Assembly: GCF_009707385.1 (NCBI RefSeq)
Contig: NZ_CP046115.1
Location: 1,116,001-1,180,000, forward strand
Length of the DNA stretch: 64,000 nt
Direction of reading: 5' to 3'
From: Klebsiella oxytoca
GTDB lineage: Bacteria > Pseudomonadota > Gammaproteobacteria > Enterobacterales > Enterobacteriaceae
Shown here piece after piece: positions 29,936 through 39,052 of this stretch. The position numbers were made by a program, and so were the translations under genes. The stretch's first letter is position 1, and every line of letters begins with the position of its first letter. The notes under the pieces were generated by a model. It had not been told where the DNA came from. It searched no databases and was given only the letters and a program-made list of their open reading frames with translations.

Positions 29936-29955
29936 AACCCGGCATTCGCCGGGTT
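29936..29955 (-). terminator. Intrinsic terminator of the SIR2-like gene
   Basis: Stem AACCCGGC / GCCGGGTT with a 4-base loop. Read on the minus strand it is followed by TTTTTT (29932-29937), so it should terminate the minus-strand gene ending at 30068. Confidence 0.8.
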
Positions 29956-30067
29956 GGTGGTCCACTCTTAACAAACTAGTGATAGGTTTAGGCTATCTAT
30001 TCCTAAATTTTAACCTATTCCATTAGAACAGGACTGTGAAGTTAGCCCCATCCGTAACCTATAGGAT

Positions 30068-31165
30068 TTATTGAAGATATAAGGATCGCTCAATAAACTG
30101 ACTGGCACCACATAAATGAACTTTGACCTCGCGCTCTCCAAAAAACGCCTGCCAATATTTTTTTATATCCTCTTCTTTTTCTTTATCTCTTTCATATGTT
30201 ACGACTTCAATTTTAACACTTCGTTTAATCATTCGAGATAAAAGCTGTCTCATTTCAAAATCAGCACTCGGCAACGAATATCCTATGAAGATTATTCTGT
30301 CAGCTTCAGATAATTCAATACCAGCATTTTGCCAAATTATTTTGTATTGAGGATTTGATAGATCCTTTAGAAAGGTAGGCATAATAAGATTTGATATCAA
30401 TCTGTTTTCTTTATTTGTTGCGTCATGATTTTTATCGCAATGCCTGCATGTTGCCCCTCTAATAACCCCTATTTTCTCATTAAATCCGACATAAAGACGC
30501 ATGCATCGCGAACATTGTAGCCAGTTAAGCGAACCATGTATCTTCAGCAGTTTCACATTAAAACCACCTGCTCCTAACATCTCTAGACCCGGCTTTACCG
30601 TTTCGTCCCTTTCCTCTAATGAGCTTATATAACAGCAATAATCTACAACTGCATGTCCTTGATAGTTTTTCTGGATATAATCATACAATGAATTATCCAA
30701 TAGAATATCCCAGTTGGTACTAATAACGCTTACAGGATCATGCTGTCTATAATTACCACCCAGTCTCTCACTACACTTCCTCACTAAATACTCAGCAAAG
30801 TGGTCAATATACTCCTTGCTATTCCCTTTTCTTTTTAATATCCTTCTAATGGCTACGCCAATGATATTAAAAATAGCATCCCTTGTCTTTGTCATTTGCT
30901 CAATAGATAGACCTCTAAACTGGATATTATCCGCTAAGCACCGGTCTAAAGGAGTGAACATATCTTCAATCTGAACATCTTTAAATTGCTCACGTTTATA
31001 ATATAATTGTTCAGTAAGTAAGCTTTCAAAAAGCAGAAAATCTGAAGCATCAAAATCGTTTGGATTCTCTTGGTGTATTTTAAATATCTCACCCATTATT
31101 TCTGCCTGCATAGGAGCGCCAGCTTCTTTTGAAAACCCAGCGCCAAGCACAAATACAGTTTTCAT
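30068..31165 (-). CDS. Stand-alone SIR2-like protein with zinc ribbon
   Basis: 365 residues, AT-rich. SIR2-type NAD-binding features: VLGAGFSKEAG at residues 5-15, VISTNWDILLD near 148, KIHGSLNW near 207, and IGYSLPSAD near 306. Two CxxC pairs (CSRCMR and CRHCDK, about 217-244) probably bind zinc. No partner gene is adjacent. SIR2-like proteins in mobile elements usually act in phage defence by consuming NAD+; that role here is inferred. It lies in its own unit between two minus-strand terminators. Confidence 0.82.
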   Translation of the reverse strand: MKTVFVLGAGFSKEAGAPMQAEIMGEIFKIHQENPNDFDASDFLLFESLLTEQLYYKREQFKDVQIEDMFTPLDRCLADNIQFRGLSIEQMTKTRDAIFNIIGVAIRRILKRKGNSKEYIDHFAEYLVRKCSERLGGNYRQHDPVSVISTNWDILLDNSLYDYIQKNYQGHAVVDYCCYISSLEERDETVKPGLEMLGAGGFNVKLLKIHGSLNWLQCSRCMRLYVGFNEKIGVIRGATCRHCDKNHDATNKENRLISNLIMPTFLKDLSNPQYKIIWQNAGIELSEADRIIFIGYSLPSADFEMRQLLSRMIKRSVKIEVVTYERDKEKEEDIKKYWQAFFGEREVKVHLCGASQFIERSLYLQ

Positions 31166-31227
31166 CCATAACCTCTTAAATTATATTCTGCGGTCAGATA
31201 TTTGAAGATTAGGTTATTCAGATGTCA

Positions 31228-31252
31228 AGAAAAAACCGGCTGCCGCCGGTTT
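31228..31252 (-). terminator. Intrinsic terminator of the alpha operon
   Basis: Stem AAACCGGC / GCCGGTTT with a TGCC loop; on the minus strand it is followed by a run of T (31228-31233). It lies 19 bp beyond the alpha gene stop at 31271. Confidence 0.82.
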
Positions 31253-31270
31253 AAAAACCTATTTTGTGAT

Positions 31271-33592
31271 TTAGACACTGCACTTTGGCAACCAATCTGC
31301 ATTGCTTTCCTCTCTGAGAGCCAGATTGGTCTGCATTCCCTGATTGGTCCGCCGCTTCTCGTACTGCAGCCCATACTCTTTCAGCATTAACGGCAGCCCC
31401 TTGCCAAACATGGTCAGACTGAGCGTATTTTTATAGCCGTTGGCTTCCATGTAGACCAGGTAGGCATGGTAAAGGTATGTACGAGGCTGACGTGGGACAA
31501 TGTTAGCGTTCCCCATAAACATTCCCGTAGTGTCAGGTAAGACTTCAAGGTAGCCACAAAAATCAAACGCAGAATCAGCATCACGTTTGATGGTGAGCGC
31601 TTCATCGGAATTTTGCTGCGACTGAAGTAATGCCCTGGCGCTCATTGGGTCGCTGAAACGTTGCATAAGCTGGCGAACAATCACAGCCAGCTCGCTGGCA
31701 ATTTTTTCTTTCAGCTGGGTATCGCGTTCCTCCGGGGCTATCTGGTCGGGGAAATGCAGGATCACCCTTCGGCGTGAAACTCCACCACTACGATCAGTGA
31801 AACGCATCGGATTATTGTTCACAGCCAGGATGACCGCCGGAATGTGGGTCGAATAAGCGTTCTGGTACTTGGGATCAACCGATACTGCATCGCCGCCAGT
31901 GATGGCTTTTAGTCCGGCCCCGTCACCGCTCCACTTCTCTTGGTCGGGAAGGCGAATCAGTGAAAAACCTATTAATGCGGCTCGTTCTCTCGGTGATTCA
32001 AGCATTTCTATCGTTGCCGAAGTTGCATTATCCTCACCTGCCAGCATGGTTGCGATTTCAGCCAGGATACTCTTACCGCTTCCACCGGGGCCAGTGACCT
32101 CCAGAAACAACTGCCAGTCGTAGCGGTTAGCCAGCACCATAAATAATGCTGCCAGAATAATGTCTCGCTTTTCAGGTTTGTAACCTGCGGCACGATCCAG
32201 CCAGCGCCAGAATGCCGGGGCATGGGTTTCCAGGGCCTCACCGTCAACGGGCTGTGTGTAATCCACCTCACACAGCGTACGTAACCAGTGCTTCTTATCG
32301 TGCAGGCTGAACAATCCCGTTCGGGTGTCGAGCACGCCGTTGCGGAAACCGATCAACTGCCGCGCCGGATTCTGTTGTTGCGAAACGATCAGTTTGAGGG
32401 TTTCAACGAGAGAGGCAATTTTCCCGGATGAAAAAGGGGCACCAAGGCGCTGAAACAGTGCTGCCACATCACGGGCAAAGTCTGCGTAAGAGATAACTTT
32501 CCAGGCCCCTGCCTCATAGCGTGAAAGGAGCTGCCCATTTGGGTCTACTGCCAACGCATTTTTATAGTGATCCACTACCCTCTGCGCTTTTTCGCTGACG
32601 CTCAGCGCGGTAAATTCAGCTTCGCTCATTGTGTCGAAAGGGCTGGCAATCGCTGGTTTTATTACTTCATAAATTGCCTGCCGGGTGGCTTCTTCGCCGT
32701 TATGCGTGAATGCATCGTTCCAGTCACCAAACACAGGTGGGAGCGCCATTGTGCAATTGCAGGCCCTGGCAGCAGCTACGCCCCTTGTTTGCCCCGCACC
32801 GTTGAGATCGCGGTCAGCAGCAATAATTATCTGGTGCGTTGGGTACTGGCTAAAGGCAACGCTCGCCAGGGAAAGGAAATTGACGGACGAAAACGCAACC
32901 ATGACAGCATCGCCAGTCAGATGGTTGATAGTGAGTGCAGTGGCATAGCCTTCCGCTATCCAGAGCCGTTTGGCTGCTTTGGCAGTACCTTCAACTAGGT
33001 AAAAGGCATTCTTAACCTGACCGCCTTTAAGGAAGCATTTTCCCCCATCAGCGTTAATTAATTGCAGATTTACCAGCTCTCCATCTGCATACAATGGAAC
33101 GATAAGATCTCCCGCGCGAAATGCCACACCCCCAACTTTATGCATGGCGGTTAATTCCCGGCAAGGCAGTGCAGAAAGCCCTTTACCCGCCAGATAGGTA
33201 TTGCCAGTAGTCTGACGGGATTTCTCAAACAAACGGGCCGCCAGAACTGCTGCAGCTTTTTTCCCGGCCTCTTTTTCAAGAGAATCAGATTCAAGCATTT
33301 CCTGAGATACGGGTGGCAGATTGCCGGTAATGCCGTTTATTCTGTCAGCTGCTTCACCAATGCCCACATCCAGTACTTTACTTACAAGCGCCAGGCCATC
33401 ACCTGCCCCGCACTGGTTACAGAACCACGTTCCCCGCCCTTCCTGGTCATCAAATCGAAAGCGGTCTTTCCCGGCACAGACCGGACAGGGCTGGTGTCGA
33501 TTTTTCAGTACGTTTACACCCAGCGCAGGTAAAATTCTTGACCAGTGACCACGAGCTGCTTTCTCAGCCTGGCTAACTTTCATTCCTGACAT
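31271..33592 (-). CDS. P4 alpha-like primase/helicase
   Basis: 773 residues from the ATG at 33592 (AAGGAGGG upstream); the frame also has a start at 33649. P4 alpha is of about the same length. N-terminal zinc finger CPVCAGKDRFRF...CNQCGAGDG, a Toprim-like primase centre (IAEGYATA and AADRDLNGAG near residues 220-270), and an SF3 helicase P-loop GPGGSGKSILAE near residue 500. Replicates the satellite by binding iterons at the origin. Confidence 0.95.
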   Translation of the reverse strand: MSGMKVSQAEKAARGHWSRILPALGVNVLKNRHQPCPVCAGKDRFRFDDQEGRGTWFCNQCGAGDGLALVSKVLDVGIGEAADRINGITGNLPPVSQEMLESDSLEKEAGKKAAAVLAARLFEKSRQTTGNTYLAGKGLSALPCRELTAMHKVGGVAFRAGDLIVPLYADGELVNLQLINADGGKCFLKGGQVKNAFYLVEGTAKAAKRLWIAEGYATALTINHLTGDAVMVAFSSVNFLSLASVAFSQYPTHQIIIAADRDLNGAGQTRGVAAARACNCTMALPPVFGDWNDAFTHNGEEATRQAIYEVIKPAIASPFDTMSEAEFTALSVSEKAQRVVDHYKNALAVDPNGQLLSRYEAGAWKVISYADFARDVAALFQRLGAPFSSGKIASLVETLKLIVSQQQNPARQLIGFRNGVLDTRTGLFSLHDKKHWLRTLCEVDYTQPVDGEALETHAPAFWRWLDRAAGYKPEKRDIILAALFMVLANRYDWQLFLEVTGPGGSGKSILAEIATMLAGEDNATSATIEMLESPRERAALIGFSLIRLPDQEKWSGDGAGLKAITGGDAVSVDPKYQNAYSTHIPAVILAVNNNPMRFTDRSGGVSRRRVILHFPDQIAPEERDTQLKEKIASELAVIVRQLMQRFSDPMSARALLQSQQNSDEALTIKRDADSAFDFCGYLEVLPDTTGMFMGNANIVPRQPRTYLYHAYLVYMEANGYKNTLSLTMFGKGLPLMLKEYGLQYEKRRTNQGMQTNLALREESNADWLPKCSV

Positions 33593-33605
33593 TGTGTGGC
33601 CCTCC

Positions 33606-33929
33606 TTAGTGCAACGCTGGTTTAATGAGGTGACGGGAGCAAAGTTCATCCATTACCGTCACTCCGAGCAGTGAGAGAACCGGACAGGCCTTAAGCGGCC
33701 CCGACTCCATCAGATCCGAAAGCAGGGCGCAGGCAATTTCCAGCCCTCTTTGTTGCCCATGCTGGCGCAGATAGAACCCTTCCAGCTCGCGGGCGATTGC
33801 ATCTTCAAGTTCAGCGAGTGTCAGGCCGGAATAACGTTCCTGCTGACTGCTGAGAGTCAGCCAGGCACAGGCTACGGCACGTCGATACAGAGCGGCACGA
33901 AGTGCCAGATGAGATTCACAGGATTTCAT
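33606..33929 (-). CDS. Small P4-type hypothetical protein
   Basis: 107 residues, mostly helical ([27 protein letters not shown]). It lies 13 bp upstream of the alpha start in the same direction, the position of ORF106 in P4. Function unknown. Confidence 0.7.
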   Translation of the reverse strand: MKSCESHLALRAALYRRAVACAWLTLSSQQERYSGLTLAELEDAIARELEGFYLRQHGQQRGLEIACALLSDLMESGPLKACPVLSLLGVTVMDELCSRHLIKPALH

Positions 33930-34150
33930 CAGGCCACCTCCGCATTCATCAGGTCGTCATGGCAACGTTGCACCACTCCATCCAGCTGCTCTGTCATCAG
34001 ATAGATGAGTGAAACCAGTTGTTCGCATTGAGCACCTGCAGGCTTTTCGTAACAGTCCTGCAAGGCAGCCATGCCGGTTACATATTCACCCACATTGCGT
34101 AAATGCTTCAGCCTTACAACATCGTCGTAGGAGATCTCAAACTGGTTCAT
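33929..34150 (-). CDS. Small P4-type hypothetical protein
   Basis: 73 residues, acidic and helical, between the Icd-like gene and the 107-residue gene, overlapping both by a few bases. Typical of the compact early operon of P4-like elements. Function unknown. Confidence 0.62.
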   Translation of the reverse strand: MNQFEISYDDVVRLKHLRNVGEYVTGMAALQDCYEKPAGAQCEQLVSLIYLMTEQLDGVVQRCHDDLMNAEVA

Positions 34151-34704
34151 AGCGTCACCTCTCCGGCAGGCAGTCGTGCAGAAAGGGAAAGTACATAATC
34201 TCGGACTAGCGAACGGCGCGCGGAACGCTCATCGCAGGCGACAGTGCGAAGCATACAGATGCGGAGTTGAGTATCAGCTCGACGGATTGCGGCAAACACA
34301 AAGACATATTGCGGGTGTGACGGGGTGAGGATTGTAGCCATGATGGCAGCCTCCAATAAGTAGCGGTTATTGCTACCACCGGAAACGCCAATTTCACTGG
34401 TGGCAGCCCGAACGGGGTTGGCGTAACCGGCCTTATTGGAAACCGGCCAGCCCGAAGGCTGCCCCGCCCGGACTGCCATTATCTTGATAGAACCACGGTG
34501 TACACATAAACACCACAGCCCTGAAAATGGGTGTGCCTGAGCTACGACGTAAAAAAAGACGCAAGGCGCGTCAATTGTCGCCAATAAGTTATACGGAACG
34601 CCAATTCCGGCTGCCGATTTTGCGACAGCGGAAAAACTATACCTGGAAATGACGACAGTAAGCAAGCCAGAAAAAAGGTATTTAATGTGTTCAGGTATCA
34701 TCAT
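34147..34704 (-). CDS. Ash/Icd-like protein of P4-type satellites
   Basis: The full frame has 185 codons and overlaps the AlpA gene by 4 bp. Its last 64 codons, beginning at an ATG at 34341 with a strong GGAGG nine bases before, encode the segment [19 protein letters not shown] usually labelled host cell division inhibitor Icd-like. The short form may be the real product; the upstream part covers the area where P4 has its immunity RNA. Role: probably host or phage interference, inferred. Confidence 0.6.
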   Translation of the reverse strand: MMIPEHIKYLFSGLLTVVISRYSFSAVAKSAAGIGVPYNLLATIDAPCVFFYVVAQAHPFSGLWCLCVHRGSIKIMAVRAGQPSGWPVSNKAGYANPVRAATSEIGVSGGSNNRYLLEAAIMATILTPSHPQYVFVFAAIRRADTQLRICMLRTVACDERSARRSLVRDYVLSLSARLPAGEVTL

Positions 34705-34961
34705 GCATCACATCCCCGCCCACGGGCGCTGATACGGTCCGCCATCCATGCGCTGACCTCAGACTGTGCCCAGGCGACATTTTTACCACCAAGCGGGATC
34801 TGCTTCGGAAACGCATCACGGCTGATCAGGTCGTAAACGGTCGAACGGGACAACCCGCATAAGTGCATCACCTCAGGCAGGCGTAAAAATCGCTCATGCT
34901 GGTTCGGAACAGGAAATAATGGCGCAGCAGGAGCTGGCGCAGACACTGAAATATTACGCAT
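34701..34961 (-). CDS. AlpA-family excisionase/regulator (P4 Vis-like)
   Basis: 86 residues, the length of the P4 ORF88/Vis product. AlpA/MerR-type helix-turn-helix: [49 protein letters not shown]. In P4 this protein promotes excision and regulates the int/late promoters. First gene of the leftward operon. Confidence 0.88.
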   Translation of the reverse strand: MRNISVSAPAPAAPLFPVPNQHERFLRLPEVMHLCGLSRSTVYDLISRDAFPKQIPLGGKNVAWAQSEVSAWMADRISARGRGCDA

Positions 34962-35876
34962 TTATCTACCCTCTTTAATTTCCACAACAGTCCGGATGAA
35001 TTCATCCGGATTCAGGTAGTTCCTTATTATGTATATATAGCTCGCTTGCGCACGCATTATTTATTTAGCGTCACACATTGATTTTATGGAACTTAAAACC
35101 CGATCAAACCATATAAAACGACATAATAAACATCATGCCTGCGGGCTATAAATACAGGAGCATTAATAGGAACTACCATTCATCCAGGGTTTACTACCCC
35201 ATGGGACATTGCACCTGATAGTGCTGGCCCACCGCCAATACAGCAAGGTAGAACAACTTCTACACGAGGCTTTACATTGCAGGCCACAATTTCCGGACAT
35301 ATTTATGAATCGCATCCAACTTATAAATATTGGGCCTGCATAAAACCTCGATGTTAAATAACCTCATTTTAAATCTTAAAATATATCCGAATGGATCCAT
35401 AAAGAACCGGACAGCTCTAGTTTTATAAAAAACAGAATGAAATGCAACACCATGATCAGAGGCGAAAATGTTATTTTCCGGCAAAAAAAGCAGTCTATTT
35501 CAGCGCTTGTCGAATACTACTGAATAATGGTGAATAGTGGTGAGGAGAAAAAATAAAATAGCCATTAGGAATAAAACAGCCATTAATTATGAAAAAATAC
35601 CATAAGTAATTTTATTTCCACGTGAACAGCTATGAACAGTCGATGAATACTTCCCTACCAACCTTTCACCATTTAACTTACTGTATTATCTATTTTTTTT
35701 ACCTAAGTGAATAGTAGTGAACAGTTAAAGTAAATCTGAAACAGCCTCAGTTAAACGAGGCCTTTCCTGGCTAGCCAAAAGAGGTCTTTGTCTTGTCGCT
35801 CGCACAATGGTGTTCAATGGCAGCTTTGTATGCATAACAGCACAATTGACACCACGACAAACAACAAGGTGCTGAC
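34962..35876. other. Non-coding region between early and late operons (origin region)
   Basis: 915 bp between divergent operons, AT-rich. It should hold both promoters. Repeats resembling P4 iterons cluster at 35529-35724. A 70-codon minus frame at 35272-35484 starts only at TTG and has no family I know; I do not call it. Confidence 0.55.
35529..35724. repeat. Iteron-like repeats, candidate origin of replication
   Basis: Copies of a TGAAYAG word: GGTGAATAG (35529), CGTGAACAG (35621), ATGAACAG (35632), AGTGAATAG (35706) and AGTGAACAG (35716), plus GGTGAGGA at 35539. P4 alpha binds GGTGAACAG-type iterons at its origin, which also lies in an AT-rich region. Supported by repeats and position only. 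Confidence 0.55.
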
Positions 35877-36626
35877 ATGACTATCCCCGACCAGAGCAAT
35901 AACCCGATCGCTGATATTTCTATTCCTGCCTCGACGCAACAGGCGCTTGAAAAAGTGAATGTCGCTAAATCAGCCTGGATGGACGCCCGTCGCAAGCAAG
36001 GTGACGCTGCAGCGATGCTCGCAACAATCCGTAGACGCCGAGTTGAAACGGAAGCAGAGGCAAAGGCACAGAATGAGAAATGGCGGCAGATGTTCCATGA
36101 AAACCAGGGACAGGTAACGCCAAAGATGAAAAAGCTCCGGGCCGAGATTGCTCTGGGCCGCGAAACGCTCGATGAGTTTGATGATCTGCTTGCAGCCCAT
36201 GCCGGAGAAAATGAATTACTGCCTTGGAATACGGCGAAACTGGCCCGTGGTTACATTCAGGCGCACGACGACCTTATCGAGATCCATGTTACCCGGCTAT
36301 GGGATGATTTTATGAAGCTGCATGGTCAAACCCTTATCCAACTTTTAAGCCTTCTCAAAGTGACAAAAGGGAGAAGTGCCAGCTCTATTATCGGGGTTGT
36401 CCATTCTGTGAATGATCCTGAAACGTTATTGCGGGAGTTCATTACTTCTTCAATCACTAATCCGGCGTTAAAACAGAATGCCTCTCTGCAGAGCGATCCC
36501 TTCCTAAATAAAATTGGTGTACTTGCAGATAATAGTGCCTATCAGGATATTCAGGACGCCCCCAGCCCGGCGGCGCAAATCCGCATACAAAAACAGCGTG
36601 AAAAAGCGAAGAAGGAGGAAAGCTGA
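35877..36626 (+). CDS. Sid-like capsid size-determination protein
   Basis: 249 residues, long helices, no catalytic motif, close in size to P4 Sid (244). It starts the rightward operon and is followed with a 1-base overlap by the Psu-like gene, then the Delta-like gene. In P4, Sid forms an external scaffold that makes the helper's capsid small. Call based mainly on position, size and helical character. Confidence 0.6.
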   Translation: MTIPDQSNNPIADISIPASTQQALEKVNVAKSAWMDARRKQGDAAAMLATIRRRRVETEAEAKAQNEKWRQMFHENQGQVTPKMKKLRAEIALGRETLDEFDDLLAAHAGENELLPWNTAKLARGYIQAHDDLIEIHVTRLWDDFMKLHGQTLIQLLSLLKVTKGRSASSIIGVVHSVNDPETLLREFITSSITNPALKQNASLQSDPFLNKIGVLADNSAYQDIQDAPSPAAQIRIQKQREKAKKEES

Positions 36627-37198
36627 TGGAAACCACAATTACCCCTCAGGAAGCGCTGCAGCACTACCGGGAAGCTTCTCAGCGCTGGCTATCCCTTCGC
36701 AATGTACAAAGCACTGCCCAGCTACGGCTGCAGGCATTGTTGCTGTCTGCAGATAAGCCTGCCAATTATGCCTGGCAGGTTGAAACTCTCAGAGAAAAGC
36801 TCGAAGTGCTTGAATGGCAGATCAGCTGTGCGGCAAACGATAGCCTCTACGCGCAGAGGAGTGTTGTAGATGCCTGTGTTGATAATGCCTTGAGTGACTT
36901 TATGGCAAATTCGGGCAAGGCGCTGACCTCAGCGCTGGCACCTTATCTGAACGGCCCCTTTGGTCTTGATGTTGCAGCCCATGTGCTGCGTTCTGCACTG
37001 GCGCACCATGCGGAACTCAATGCTCCAGAGCTGGTTGAGTCCTGTCGTGACATCCTAGATGAATCAGGTTTGTCGCCTGATGCATCAATGCGCATGGATG
37101 CATCCAGGAGATTCACTCCGGCGAAGCATAAAACTTTTCAGGACAGGCTCAAGCGCCTGAAACTTGCGGAGGAAGCCTATGGCTTTACAGTGTCCTGA
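36626..37198 (+). CDS. psu: Psu-like protein (polarity suppression / capsid decoration)
   Basis: 190 residues, exactly the length of P4 Psu. Aligns by eye: an N-terminal WLSLRN helix, NDFM-like motif (LSDFMANSGKALTSALAPYL here, LNDFMQQHGTALAAALAPEL in P4) and C-terminal RFTPAKHKTF. P4 Psu binds Rho and suppresses termination, and decorates the small capsid. The overlap with the next gene suggests coupled translation. Confidence 0.82.
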   Translation: METTITPQEALQHYREASQRWLSLRNVQSTAQLRLQALLLSADKPANYAWQVETLREKLEVLEWQISCAANDSLYAQRSVVDACVDNALSDFMANSGKALTSALAPYLNGPFGLDVAAHVLRSALAHHAELNAPELVESCRDILDESGLSPDASMRMDASRRFTPAKHKTFQDRLKRLKLAEEAYGFTVS

Positions 37199-37454
37199 GT
37201 GCGGCGCAATCTCACATGCCCGTTCCAGCTTTTATGAGGCCCCATCCATAAAGCGGACTTACTATCAGTGCAAGAACCTGGAGTGCTCATGCACATTCAC
37301 CGCGCTGGAGAGCGTGGACACGATTATTGCCCGGCCTAACAAGGTCGAAGTTAAGGATGAAGCGGCTGCCGAACAGTCAGAGAAGCCAGCTCATACGCTA
37401 GGAAAATATGGCGCTGCGTCCAGGCTATCCAACCGCCAGCAAATTCCTGTCTAA
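37179..37454 (+). CDS. Ogr/Delta-type zinc-finger late activator
   Basis: 91 residues from the ATG at 37179, preceded by GCGGAGGAA and overlapping the end of psu. N-terminal zinc motif CPECGAISHARSSFY...CKNLECSC of the Ogr/Delta family, which activates late promoters of P2-like phages and satellites. P4 Delta carries two such domains; this one has a single domain. Confidence 0.85.
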   Translation: MALQCPECGAISHARSSFYEAPSIKRTYYQCKNLECSCTFTALESVDTIIARPNKVEVKDEAAAEQSEKPAHTLGKYGAASRLSNRQQIPV

Positions 37455-37472
37455 CGACTCAAGCAATCCCAG

Positions 37473-37498
37473 AACCGGCTTATATGCCGGTTTTTTTT
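37473..37498 (+). terminator. Intrinsic terminator of the sid-psu-delta operon
   Basis: Stem AACCGGC / GCCGGTT with a TTATAT loop, followed by a run of eight T. 19 bp after the stop of the Delta-like gene. Confidence 0.9.
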
Positions 37499-37894
37499 AC
37501 GCTAACTTTCTGACTTTCCCGTTGATGTTGGAAGTGCATGTCTATGCTGCATGAAAACGCATGAGCCTCATGCATCAATTTACGTCCCAGCGCCCATGAT
37601 TCACGGGCATTGAGGGCAAATCGACAATGCATGAAAACCTATGCATTAAGTGAAGCGGGCAGGCGGGCGGGGCTGCGCACGCTAAGCTCTTTTAGTCGAG
37701 AAGCATGAGAATACCAGTGATTATTCCGAGCATGTTAAATTCACATCGATTAATTTTAACCACCCCACAAAGCCCCTAGTTGACACTTTTTATCTGTTCA
37801 TCAGTATGATACATCTGAACAACTCCCCTTTATCCCTTACGTCAACCGACGTCAAAAACTGAAAATCGGAATGAGCGACAAAAAAGGATTACCC
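37499..37894. other. Non-coding region with cos candidate, before the defence cargo
   Basis: About 395 bp without a gene. Contains repeated GCATGAAAAC words (37551, 37629), short inverted repeats around GCCCATGATTCACGGGC, and the cos-like stretch at 37662-37680. The end presumably carries the promoter of the SIR2-HerA pair. Confidence 0.5.
37662..37680. other. cos-site candidate
   Basis: GGCGGGCGGGGCTGCGCAC resembles the 19-base P2/P4 cohesive end GGCGAGGCGGGGAAAGCAC, with one shift, and lies where P4 has its cos, between the late operon and the int-side cargo. Similarity is partial. Confidence 0.5.
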
Positions 37895-39052
37895 ATGAAA
37901 AACAGTGATATAGAAGATGACTTAGAGCAATTTCAGGAATTACTGAATTGCCCTGAACAAAACTGGTTGCTTGGTGCAGGAATTAGTTATTCCGCAAAAA
38001 TTCCCTTAATGTACCCCCTGACCTCGAGGATTATGGAGTTGATCCAAGAGGATGCCGAGGCCTTAAATCTTATAACAAAAATAAAATCAGAACTTCCACC
38101 AAACCTCCATATAGAACATATACTTAGTCACTTAGGTGATTACTGTGCAATTGCTTCTCGCACATTGAAGAAAGAAATTGAAATATGCAAAGAAAAATTC
38201 ACATTAGATTGCATTGAAAAAATCCATAATAAAATACTTAAATATATTGCTGATACAATACGATACGGTTATGTAGAAAAGCCTGAAAAAATCATTGGTG
38301 ATAAAGATAACTTCATAGTCGATATAAAAGAGCATTTTAATTTCATTAATACTATTTTTTATAGTTTAAGAGCTGGTATAAATGAACGCAGAAAACCAAT
38401 ACGATTATTCACAACAAATTATGACACATTGCTTGAAGATGCTTTGGCATTAAACAGAATACCATATTGGGATGGGTTTAGTGGTGGTGCTGTTGCGTAT
38501 AGATCATATCAATATGGACAAATTGAACCTATGAACGATGCAAAGGCTCACATAATTAAAATGCATGGTTCCATAGATTGGTTTCAAAATGATGATGGGT
38601 CTTTGTGGAGAGTAAGAGACCGGGATACATACCCTATTAAAAACAATAGAGTATTAATCTATCCTCAATCTACAAAGTACATTGCAACTCAGAAAGATCC
38701 CTTTTCTGCACAATTTGATTTACTTAGAAAATCTTTGAACTCATTATCCTATCATGTATTAATTGTTTGTGGTTATAGTTTTGGAGATGAGCATATCAAT
38801 CAAGAAATTTATCTATCACTATCAAACCCTAACAATAAAACAGTCTTGCTTGCATTTTGCGAGGAAGTTGATAACAAGATACCGGAAGCTCTTGATATTT
38901 GGAGATGCAGTGATTGGGGAGAAAGAGTTTATGTTGCAACCCAAAATGGTCTTTATGTAGGAAGTAAATCCCCCATTAAGAGAAAGGAGGAATATGATGA
39001 TTGGTGGACTTTTTCTGGGATGACTAAAGTTCTAAAAGAAGGGGTTCTATAA
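37895..39052 (+). CDS. SIR2-family protein of a SIR2-HerA defence pair
   Basis: 385 residues from the ATG at 37895, which has AAAAGGA 7 bases before it; an ATG at 37871 in the same frame is possible. SIR2-type NAD-binding features: LLGAGISYSAKIPL near residue 26, LFTTNYDTLLEDAL near 170, IIKMHGSIDWF near 220, and VCGYSFGDEHIN near 290. Its stop overlaps the HerA start (ATGA-like). Known SIR2-HerA systems deplete NAD+ on phage infection. Confidence 0.85.
   Translation: MKNSDIEDDLEQFQELLNCPEQNWLLGAGISYSAKIPLMYPLTSRIMELIQEDAEALNLITKIKSELPPNLHIEHILSHLGDYCAIASRTLKKEIEICKEKFTLDCIEKIHNKILKYIADTIRYGYVEKPEKIIGDKDNFIVDIKEHFNFINTIFYSLRAGINERRKPIRLFTTNYDTLLEDALALNRIPYWDGFSGGAVAYRSYQYGQIEPMNDAKAHIIKMHGSIDWFQNDDGSLWRVRDRDTYPIKNNRVLIYPQSTKYIATQKDPFSAQFDLLRKSLNSLSYHVLIVCGYSFGDEHINQEIYLSLSNPNNKTVLLAFCEEVDNKIPEALDIWRCSDWGERVYVATQNGLYVGSKSPIKRKEEYDDWWTFSGMTKVLKEGVL

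Noticed and set aside
35272..35484. 70-codon minus-strand frame near the iteron region
   Set aside because: Begins only at TTG, lies in the probable origin region, and has no family.
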